DNA of 5,244 nt from Prevotellaceae bacterium (lineage in GTDB: Bacteria > Bacteroidota > Bacteroidia > Bacteroidales > UBA932): the NCBI GenBank assembly GCA_031259655.1, contig JAIRLF010000301.1, forward strand, positions 1-5,244, in the 5' to 3' direction. Shown here piece after piece: positions 1 to 5,131 of the stretch. Under the pieces are notes generated by a model. The model was given only the letters and a program-made list of their open reading frames with translations. It did no database searches and was not told where the DNA came from. Position numbers and translations under genes: made by a program. How positions within the stretch are numbered: position 1 is the stretch's first letter; each line of letters opens with the position of its first letter.

Positions 1-26
1 TTTTATTTATTCATTATATCTAAAAG

Positions 27-62
27 TCGATGCAATTAAAAAAAAGTGTATATTTGCATTGA
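27..62. repeat. Imperfect dyad overlapping the first promoter
   Basis: TCGATGCAA (27-35) faces TTGCATTGA (54-62): nine pairable positions, eight Watson-Crick and one G-T, separated by 18 A-rich bases. The right arm overlaps the TTTG of the proposed -7 element. A transcript from that promoter would begin near or beyond the right arm, so this is unlikely to be an RNA hairpin of that transcript. It could be a DNA operator or the end of an upstream transcript unit. Chance is possible in such AT-rich DNA. Confidence 0.3.
49..56 (+). promoter_or_regulatory. Probable Bacteroidota -7 promoter element for the oxidoreductase gene
   Basis: TATATTTG fits the Bacteroidota sigma-ABfr -7 consensus TAnnTTTG exactly and continues into GCA, as many such promoters do. 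No good TTTG is seen about 20 bases upstream at the -33 position, but that element is less conserved. The start of transcription would fall near position 62, giving an untranslated leader of about 65 AT-rich bases before the ATG at 127. Confidence 0.55.
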
Positions 63-126
63 TATATTTAATCTATTTTATAAGATAAAAACATAGTAAT
101 AAACGAATTAATAGTGTAAATGAATT

Positions 127-1455
127 ATGGCAAACAAAAATGAAATCAGCAGACGGAAGTTTTTAGGCTATTCAGCGCTTGGATTAGCGGGATTAACCAT
201 TCTTCCGAGTTGGAAAGTCAATGGAGCCCGTATAGCTCCGAGCGACAGAGTTGTATTAGGTTTTATCGGATTGGGGCAGCAAGGCATGTCCGATTTCTAC
301 AGTTTTTCCTCGTGTCCCGGCGTGCAGGTTGCAGCAGGGTGCGATGTAGAATCGCTCAAACGTACACGCTTCAAAAACAGAGTAGAAGCCTGGCAAAAGA
401 AATTGAACGTCACACAGCGTTGCGATTCGTATGAGTTCTACGAAGATTTGTTGGACAGAAAGGATATCGATGCCGTATCTATCGCTACGCCCGACCATTG
501 GCACGCATTGACCACTATCCATGCCTGTCGTAGCGGTAAAGACGTGTATGTGCAAAAACCTCTGGCATACACAATCCGCGAAGGGCTCGAGATGGTCAAA
601 GCCGTTCGCGCGAACAATGCAGTGTTGCAAATTGGCAGCCAGCAACGTTCGAGTAAAGAATTTCAGCAGGCAATCGCTCTGGTTCGTAGCGGCGCAATCG
701 GGCATATCGAAACAATCTACGCCGAAGTCGGAGATCCTCCTACGCCGCTGGACCTGCCGGAACAACCAATTCCCGCTACATTGAACTGGAACCAATGGAT
801 GGGTCCCCTGAACGACCCGAAAATCCATTATCACCCCGACCTGTGTCCGCCAATCTCGTTAGAACCTGTGCGAAATGAGCAATTATGGGGAGCATGGCGC
901 TGGTACAGCGAAACAGGAAACGGTTTCACCGCCGACTGGGGAGCGCACATGTTCGACATCGCGCAGGCAGCTATCGGTATGGACGGCTCGGGACCCTGTG
1001 AATTTATCCCCAAAGGATACAACGGAACAAAGTATCTGACAATGAAATATCAAAACGGCATCGTGATGACCGAACAACCATTCAGGGACGAAAACGGCGG
1101 TAAAGGCATCAGTTTCAACGGCTCTAAAGGCTGGCTGAAAGTAGCTCGCGGATATATCGAATGTTCCGACCCTTCGTTGTTGCAAAAAGAAGAAAAGAGC
1201 GTTGGAAAAGGCGAATACGAAATCAGTTCGCCGCACATGCAGAATTTCATCGACTGCGTCCGGTCGCGTAAAAATCCGATTGCTCCGGTCGAAATAGGCT
1301 GTAGCACCAACACATTGTGTTGCATCGCCAATATCGCTACCGAGCTTCAACGTCCGGTGAAATGGGACCCTGCAACTCTGAGTTTCGGCGACGATAGCGA
1401 AGCCGCCGCACACAGATTATACCAGTATAAATATCGACGACCTTATTCATTATAA
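127..1455 (+). CDS. Tat-exported Gfo/Idh/MocA-family oxidoreductase
   Basis: This 442-residue protein is a probable NAD(P)-dependent sugar or cyclitol dehydrogenase; the substrate cannot be told. The N-terminus carries a twin-arginine signal, SRRKFL (8-13), then a hydrophobic stretch to about residue 27, so export folded across the inner membrane is expected. No lipobox cysteine is seen; cleavage, if any, may follow ARIA (35-38). The Rossmann fold starts with VVLGFIGLGQQG (42-53, GxGxxG). Family motifs follow: ATPDHWHA (120-127), VYVQKPLA (140-147, with Gln where EKP is commoner) and ADWGAHMFD (269-277), whose His274 lies where the family's catalytic histidine is expected. The C-terminal alpha/beta domain is complete. 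The 127 start is needed for the signal; the next Met is residue 54. Some Tat-exported relatives, family GH109, are NAD-dependent glycosidases, so hydrolase activity is an alternative, though I do not recognise GH109 motifs. GC is higher than in the following genes. Confidence 0.9.
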   Translation: MANKNEISRRKFLGYSALGLAGLTILPSWKVNGARIAPSDRVVLGFIGLGQQGMSDFYSFSSCPGVQVAAGCDVESLKRTRFKNRVEAWQKKLNVTQRCDSYEFYEDLLDRKDIDAVSIATPDHWHALTTIHACRSGKDVYVQKPLAYTIREGLEMVKAVRANNAVLQIGSQQRSSKEFQQAIALVRSGAIGHIETIYAEVGDPPTPLDLPEQPIPATLNWNQWMGPLNDPKIHYHPDLCPPISLEPVRNEQLWGAWRWYSETGNGFTADWGAHMFDIAQAAIGMDGSGPCEFIPKGYNGTKYLTMKYQNGIVMTEQPFRDENGGKGISFNGSKGWLKVARGYIECSDPSLLQKEEKSVGKGEYEISSPHMQNFIDCVRSRKNPIAPVEIGCSTNTLCCIANIATELQRPVKWDPATLSFGDDSEAAAHRLYQYKYRRPYSL

Positions 1456-1472
1456 TATTGTGGTAAACAATA
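1456..1472. repeat. Short inverted repeat between oxidoreductase and MerR genes
   Basis: TATTGT (1456-1461) and ACAATA (1467-1472) form a perfect 6-base inverted repeat around GGTAA. It starts on the base after the oxidoreductase stop codon. It lacks a GC-rich stem and a following T-run, so it is not a convincing terminator. It could be a small operator for the MerR-type protein encoded just downstream. TAATATTG at 1453-1460 matches the TAnnTTTG promoter element at all but one base, so a weak promoter here is also possible. Confidence 0.25.
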
Positions 1473-1480
1473 GATGAAAT

Positions 1481-1487
1481 AAAGGAG
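1481..1487 (+). promoter_or_regulatory. Shine-Dalgarno-like sequence before the MerR gene
   Basis: AAAGGAG lies 14 bases before the ATG at 1502, farther than the usual 5-9. It is the only clear purine-rich anti-16S match before any start in the window; the other starts follow A/T-rich leaders. An in-frame TGA at 1475-1477, with no start codon between it and 1502, makes 1502 the first possible start. Whether the motif is used is uncertain because Bacteroidota depend little on Shine-Dalgarno pairing. Confidence 0.35.
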
Positions 1488-1501
1488 ACGCCAAAGCAGC
1501 G

Positions 1502-1852
1502 ATGCCATACAAAGAACCGAAAATAGAAAGATTGCAATATTCAATCGGCGAAGTCGCCGAAATGCTTGGAGAAAGTGTTTCAGCGATAAGATACTGGTCG
1601 GACAGATTCGAGGGAATAATAAATCCTGTGCGAAATAATAAAGGGAGGAGCAATGGCGACCGAATGTTCACTCCCAAAGATTTGGAGACTCTGAAAATCA
1701 TATACAACCTTGTTAGAAAGCAAGGAATGAGTTTGGAAGGCGCCAAGAAAAGAATTATCGACAACAGGGACGGAGAATCGAGGAATGCCGAAATCGTTAA
1801 TCGGTTGGAAAATATCAAATCGGAATTGCTGGGAATAAAAAATTTGTTCTAA
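1502..1852 (+). CDS. Small MerR-family transcriptional regulator
   Basis: This 116-residue protein is a DNA-binding regulator with a MerR-type winged helix. The helix-turn-helix spans about residues 13-32 (YSIGEVAEMLGE, then SVSAIRYW), a wing with basic residues follows (NPVRNNKGRSNGDRMFTPKD, 41-60), then a helical segment with GMSLEGAKKRI (75-85). MerR proteins usually add a dimerising helix and an effector domain; here only about 30 residues remain, containing a short helix that could dimerise and no cysteine or other evident ligand site. It is therefore probably a minimal regulator without a classical metal or drug sensor. Similar short MerR proteins are common in Bacteroidota; their targets are mostly unknown. 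Its TAA is followed directly by the ATG of the Nif3-like gene, which points to one transcript and coupled translation. The inverted repeat at 1456-1472 is a possible autoregulatory site. Confidence 0.88.
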   Translation: MPYKEPKIERLQYSIGEVAEMLGESVSAIRYWSDRFEGIINPVRNNKGRSNGDRMFTPKDLETLKIIYNLVRKQGMSLEGAKKRIIDNRDGESRNAEIVNRLENIKSELLGIKNLF

Positions 1853-2950
1853 ATGATTACAGTTAAAGATATTGTTTCGGAATTGGAGAGACTTGCTCCG
1901 CTCTGTTATCAAGAAAGTTACGACAATGCGGGACTGATTGTCGGCAGCCCGGAATCGGAGGCGCATTCGGCGCTTTTATGTTTCGATATAACCGAAGACA
2001 TTATTGACGAAGCAATTGAGAAACAAGCGAATCTTGTCATATCACATCATCCTGTGGTATTCGGAAATTTGAAGAAAATAAACGGGAAAAATGCTACAGA
2101 ACGCATTGTGATTAAAGCAATACGAAACAATATCGCACTGTATGCGGCGCACACGAATCTCGACAGTGTTCGAGGCGGCATCAATACAACATTAGCCGAG
2201 AAATTAGGGCTTTCGGATATAAAAATCCTTTCGCCGGTCGAAAAAAAACTGTTCAAAATCGTAACATTCGTCCCCGATGCATATTGCGAAAAAGTCCGTC
2301 GGGCAATGTTCGAAGCCGGAGCGGGGCATATCGGCAATTATGATTCGTGCAGCTATAATATTAAAGGTATCGGTACGTTTCGGGGCGGCGAAAACACAAA
2401 TCCGTTTGCAGGAGAAAAGGGCGTATTACATAACGAACAGGAAACCAGAATAGAAACTGTCGCTCAAAAAGAACATGTGCACAAAGTCGTTTCGGCATTG
2501 AAACAAAGTCATCCGTACGAAGAACCGGCTTATGACATCTACCTGCTTGAAAACAAGTACGAAAACGCAGGTATCGGAGCAATCGGCGTCTTGCCCGACT
2601 ATATGGATGCGGCGGATTTTTTGGCAAATGTCAGGAAAGTCCTGCCTCCTGTCAAAATCATCAGGCACAACGCTTTGTTCAAAAAAGTGAAGAGCGTTGC
2701 CGTTTGTGGCGGCGCCGGTTCGGGATTTATCAACGATGCCATATCTGCCGGAGCCGATATTTTTGTTACCGGAGACTGTAAATATCATCAGTTTTCGGAT
2801 TTCCGTAACGAGATTATTTTGGCGGATATAGGGCATTTTGAGAGCGAATATTTTGCATCCGAAATATTTTATAATGTAATTAACAAAAAATTCCCTACTT
2901 TTGCAGCGGAATTATCACGCGGAATTTATAATCCCGTGGAGTATTATTAG
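1853..2950 (+). CDS. Nif3/YqfO-like dinuclear metal-centre protein
   Basis: This 365-residue protein is a long-form Nif3-like (DUF34) protein, expected to be cytosolic and to form a toroidal hexamer with two metal ions per subunit. Ligand motifs in order are ISHHPV (63-68, His65 and His66), AAHTNLD (98-104, Asp104, perhaps His100) and ADIGHFESE (324-332, His328 and Glu332). Between the halves, about residues 130-235, lies the PII/CutA-like insert typical of the YqfO form, with GIGTFRGGENTNPFAGEKG (172-190) and SHPYEEPAYDIYLLE (219-233). Length and motifs indicate an intact gene. The family's function is unsettled: some members are annotated GTP cyclohydrolase I type 2, but that should not be assumed here. 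The start abuts the upstream stop (TAA then ATG) with no separate ribosome-binding site, suggesting translational coupling. The zinc-ribbon gene 32 bases downstream is a frequent neighbour of this family. Confidence 0.93.
   Translation: MITVKDIVSELERLAPLCYQESYDNAGLIVGSPESEAHSALLCFDITEDIIDEAIEKQANLVISHHPVVFGNLKKINGKNATERIVIKAIRNNIALYAAHTNLDSVRGGINTTLAEKLGLSDIKILSPVEKKLFKIVTFVPDAYCEKVRRAMFEAGAGHIGNYDSCSYNIKGIGTFRGGENTNPFAGEKGVLHNEQETRIETVAQKEHVHKVVSALKQSHPYEEPAYDIYLLENKYENAGIGAIGVLPDYMDAADFLANVRKVLPPVKIIRHNALFKKVKSVAVCGGAGSGFINDAISAGADIFVTGDCKYHQFSDFRNEIILADIGHFESEYFASEIFYNVINKKFPTFAAELSRGIYNPVEYY
2896..2903 (+). promoter_or_regulatory. Possible internal -7 promoter element for the zinc-ribbon and porV genes
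   Basis: TACTTTTG matches TAnnTTTG exactly and is followed by CAG. It lies inside the last codons of the Nif3-like gene, 80 bases before the zinc-ribbon ATG. No clear -33 TTTG is seen 19-21 bases upstream. If active, it would let the zinc-ribbon and porV genes be transcribed apart from the MerR and Nif3-like genes. The position is constrained by coding, so it may be a chance match. Confidence 0.4.
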
Positions 2951-2963
2951 TTATAAATTAGTT

Positions 2964-2977
2964 AATTGTAAATTGTA
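2964..2977 (+). repeat. Tandem 7-base repeat in the zinc-ribbon leader
   Basis: AATTGTA occurs twice in perfect tandem, then AAAAC and the ATG at 2983. The 32-base gap has almost no G or C and no Shine-Dalgarno sequence. A/T-only leaders of this kind are typical of translation starts in Bacteroidota, where low structure and upstream adenines favour initiation. The repeat itself may be accidental. Confidence 0.4.
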
Positions 2978-2982
2978 AAAAC

Positions 2983-3813
2983 ATGGCAAAGAAAGCAGAA
3001 AAAAAAGTTGTAGCAGCTCCGGAAGAAGATAAAACAGATGTAAAAGCAGGTCTTTTGCAACAAATATTGAAAACAAAACCTCAATCTTCGGCTAATGACC
3101 CCGTAGAACGCAAATTACATTTATTGTACGAAGTTCAATTGATTGATTCCGAAATCGATAATATACGGACTCTTCGAGGAGAACTGCCTAATGAAGTTCG
3201 GACTTTGGAGGATGATATAGTCGGTTTTGAAACAAGGATTTCGAATATACAGGTCGAAATTAAAAAAGCGGAAGGCATTATTTCTCAACGTAGATTAGAT
3301 ATCGAAAATTCCAAAAGCCTGATAAAGAAATACGAAGAACAGCAGAAAAATGTCAGAAACAACAGGGAATTTGAATCACTGTCCAAAGAAATAGAATTTC
3401 AAAGTCTTGAAATAGAATTATCCGAAAAGAAAATCAGGGAAGCCGAAAATCTTATCGGCGACAAGAAACTTCTGGAAGTGGAAGCAAAAAAAGCTTTGGA
3501 AGAAAGGAAAAAAGACCTCGAAGTAAAGAAACAGGAATTGGAAAAAATCGTTACACATACCGAAAAGGAAGAACATGTTCTGGAAGAGAAATCGAAAGAA
3601 TATAAGCAGGTTATAGAGCCTCGCCTATTGAATGCCTACGAACGGTTGCGTAAAAATGCGCGCAATGGTCTGGCTGTTGTCGAAGTAAAACGCGACGCTT
3701 GCGGTGGCTGCTTTAACAAAATACCGCCTCAACGCCAAGTCGATATAAAAATGGGTAAGAGATTGATACCTTGCGAATATTGTGGACGCATTTTGGTTAA
3801 TTGGAGTGAATAA
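2983..3813 (+). CDS. Coiled-coil protein with C-terminal C4-type zinc ribbon
   Basis: This 276-residue cytosolic protein fits the family of C4 zinc-ribbon proteins (DUF164-like; structurally known from Helicobacter HP0959). Residues 1-40 are a Lys/Ala-rich, probably disordered tail. Residues 41-216 are almost all helix-forming and rich in Glu and Lys, and should fold as a long antiparallel coiled coil; the conserved turn-region motif NVRNNREFESLSKEIE (123-138) lies within it. The C-terminal ribbon is CGGC (Cys240, Cys243) and CEYC (Cys264, Cys267), a CxxC-20-CxxC zinc site with basic residues between. Nucleic-acid binding has been suggested for the family, but the cellular role is not established. 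The gene follows the Nif3-like gene, a common pairing, and ends 12 bases before porV. It is the most A-rich gene here; one sample line (3301-3360) has 20 G+C in 60, partly due to Lys and Glu codons. Confidence 0.92.
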   Translation: MAKKAEKKVVAAPEEDKTDVKAGLLQQILKTKPQSSANDPVERKLHLLYEVQLIDSEIDNIRTLRGELPNEVRTLEDDIVGFETRISNIQVEIKKAEGIISQRRLDIENSKSLIKKYEEQQKNVRNNREFESLSKEIEFQSLEIELSEKKIREAENLIGDKKLLEVEAKKALEERKKDLEVKKQELEKIVTHTEKEEHVLEEKSKEYKQVIEPRLLNAYERLRKNARNGLAVVEVKRDACGGCFNKIPPQRQVDIKMGKRLIPCEYCGRILVNWSE

Positions 3814-3825
3814 ATTATCTGATGA

Positions 3826-4914
3826 ATGAACCGTTTAGTTTCAACTAAAATAAAAACGCTTCCTGCGTTTTATTTTGTAATGTTTATGCTTTTGTGCATA
3901 AGCGCTGTACCTTGTTTTGCGCAAGAAACGAACAGGTCGTCGGTGCTTTTTATTTTGGACATAGCTCCCGAAGCGCGTTCTTCGGGAATGGGCGATGTCG
4001 GCGCAGCAACTTCCCCCGACGCAACTTCCCAAAGGTGGAATGCAGCCAAATACATTTTTGCGCAACAACAGCGTGGAGTATCGCTGTCGTACACTCCCTG
4101 GCTTAGCAAAATAATCAAAGGTATGAACATGGGGTTTCTTTCGGGATATATGTGCTTCGACAATAATGCCATAGGCATCTCGGCATTATATTTATCTACC
4201 GGAGGAATAGACCTTTACACCTACGATGGAACACATACCGGAACTATTATGTCCGGAGAATATTCTATGGATGTGTCTTATTCCCGCCGCTTGGGAAAAT
4301 ATTTGTCGGGCGGGATTACATTGCGATATGCCAATGGAATAAGAGTCGAATCTACCGGCGCAGCAAGCGGCGTACTGAGACCGTCGCCGGCTTTTGCAGG
4401 CGATGTGGCGTTTTTTTATACAAAACCTGTTGAAATGCTTGGTTCCGAAACAAATTTGTCGTTCGGCACCTGTCTGTCAAATCTCGGAACAAAAGTGAAA
4501 CTGTCGGGCGACAGGGAAATGTTCCTGCCGATGAATTGGCGACTCGGAACATCGTGGGATGTTAAGTTTGATAGAAACAATGCTTTAACAACATCTTTCG
4601 ATATAAATAAGTCTCTCGTACCGCTGTATTATGAAAAAAATCTTACAATGTTCGAGGCTATAGGTAAATCTTTCGACCAGGCAAGAGATTTTGCATGGGC
4701 GGTCGGTCTGGAATATTCGTTCATGAAATCGGCGATGTTGAGAACCGGCTATCATGACAGTAAAAATAACAGAGGCTTCAGATATTTTACTTTAGGCGCG
4801 GGATTGACCTACCAATCCTTTAGATTCGACGGCTCTTATTTGATTACAACTTCGAATATAAGTTCCCCATTGTCGAATACTTTCAGACTCACTATAAGCT
4901 ATTTCTGGAAATAA
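3826..4914 (+). CDS. porV: Type IX secretion outer-membrane protein PorV (LptO)
   Basis: This 362-residue protein is predicted to be an outer-membrane beta-barrel of the FadL-like PorV family. PorV takes cargo from the SprA translocon to the PorU sortase in the attachment complex. A signal peptide covers residues 1-32: basic start, hydrophobic core (11-27), likely cleavage CFA|QE. PorV-like segments include IAPEARSSGMGDVGAATSPD (46-65), SQRWNAAKY (68-76), VSLSYTPWLSKI (85-96), MLRTGYHDSKNNRGFRYFTL (304-323) and TTSNISSPLSNTFRL (341-355). These resemble PorV more than PorQ, from memory of the families. It is somewhat short: it lacks the long acidic loop I recall in flavobacterial PorV, near residues 265-290. 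The last residues are YFWK, so the usual terminal aromatic is one residue inside. The start at 3826 is chosen because an ATG at 3822 is out of frame and stops after eight codons. porU, often adjacent, is absent from the window. Confidence 0.82.
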   Translation: MNRLVSTKIKTLPAFYFVMFMLLCISAVPCFAQETNRSSVLFILDIAPEARSSGMGDVGAATSPDATSQRWNAAKYIFAQQQRGVSLSYTPWLSKIIKGMNMGFLSGYMCFDNNAIGISALYLSTGGIDLYTYDGTHTGTIMSGEYSMDVSYSRRLGKYLSGGITLRYANGIRVESTGAASGVLRPSPAFAGDVAFFYTKPVEMLGSETNLSFGTCLSNLGTKVKLSGDREMFLPMNWRLGTSWDVKFDRNNALTTSFDINKSLVPLYYEKNLTMFEAIGKSFDQARDFAWAVGLEYSFMKSAMLRTGYHDSKNNRGFRYFTLGAGLTYQSFRFDGSYLITTSNISSPLSNTFRLTISYFWK

Positions 4915-4934
4915 GGGCAGGAAATCTGAACATT

Positions 4935-4975
4935 AAAAAAGCACATGCTTTTTGAGAAAAAGCACATGCTTTTTT
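4935..4975. terminator. Large symmetric bidirectional intrinsic terminator
   Basis: Two copies of GCACATGC (4941-4948 and 4962-4969), each flanked by A and T runs, are separated by GAG (4954-4956). The left arm is A6-GCACATGC-T5 and the right arm A5-GCACATGC-T6. They pair over 19 positions except for a central CA/CA mismatch. The final T6 gives the U-tract on the plus strand and the initial A6 gives it on the minus strand. It begins 20 bases after the porV stop and lies beyond the convergent dapL, so it should stop transcription from both sides. Each half can also fold as its own small hairpin. Confidence 0.88.
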
Positions 4976-5131
4976 GTCATTAATGGAAAGACAGCGCAAG
5001 TATCAGAAATCTTTTCCGGTTTAATGAATATATACCCGCTGTTTATGCGTTGTCAAACTTTTTTATCCTGTTATATCTCTCAATCATACTATATTTTTCA
5101 GTTGATTGATATAACAGTTTTCGGACAGACA
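4976..5131. other. AT-rich spacer between convergent genes with two possible stem structures
   Basis: This stretch holds no convincing gene. The only open frame, a TTG-started plus-strand reading of 70 codons (4952-5164), starts inside the terminator and overlaps dapL, so I do not accept it. Two inverted repeats are visible. GACAGCGCA (4990-4998) pairs with TGCGTTGTC (5046-5054) as nine pairs with one G-U in plus-strand RNA, followed four bases later by T6. CTGTTATATC (5068-5077) is perfectly complementary to GATATAACAG (5108-5117), with five more pairs inside after a four-base bulge. They may be part of the dapL 3' untranslated region. Confidence 0.4.

Noticed and set aside
256..834. 192-codon open frame on the minus strand inside the oxidoreductase gene
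   Set aside because: It lies wholly within a well-supported gene, has no recognisable motif and looks like an antisense shadow of the coding frame.
883..1413. 176-codon open frame on the minus strand inside the oxidoreductase gene
   Set aside because: Same reason: it is fully nested in a real gene, with no domain-like features.
1456..1501. Intrinsic terminator between the oxidoreductase and MerR genes
   Set aside because: Only a 6-base AT-rich inverted repeat is present, with no T-run. Read-through from the oxidoreductase cannot be excluded.
1450..1818. 122-codon hydrophobic minus-strand frame opposite the MerR gene
   Set aside because: The hydrophobic look comes from reading Lys/Glu-rich codons in reverse. 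The plus strand has clear MerR motifs and tight linkage to the next gene.
2426..2836. 136-codon minus-strand frame inside the Nif3-like gene
   Set aside because: It is nested in a gene with intact metal-ligand motifs, and its own translation shows no family signal.
2951..2982. Tandem AATTGTA as a regulatory repeat or the start of a repeat array
   Set aside because: Only two units are present, in an A/T-only leader typical of this phylum. I list it as a repeat but see no evidence of function.
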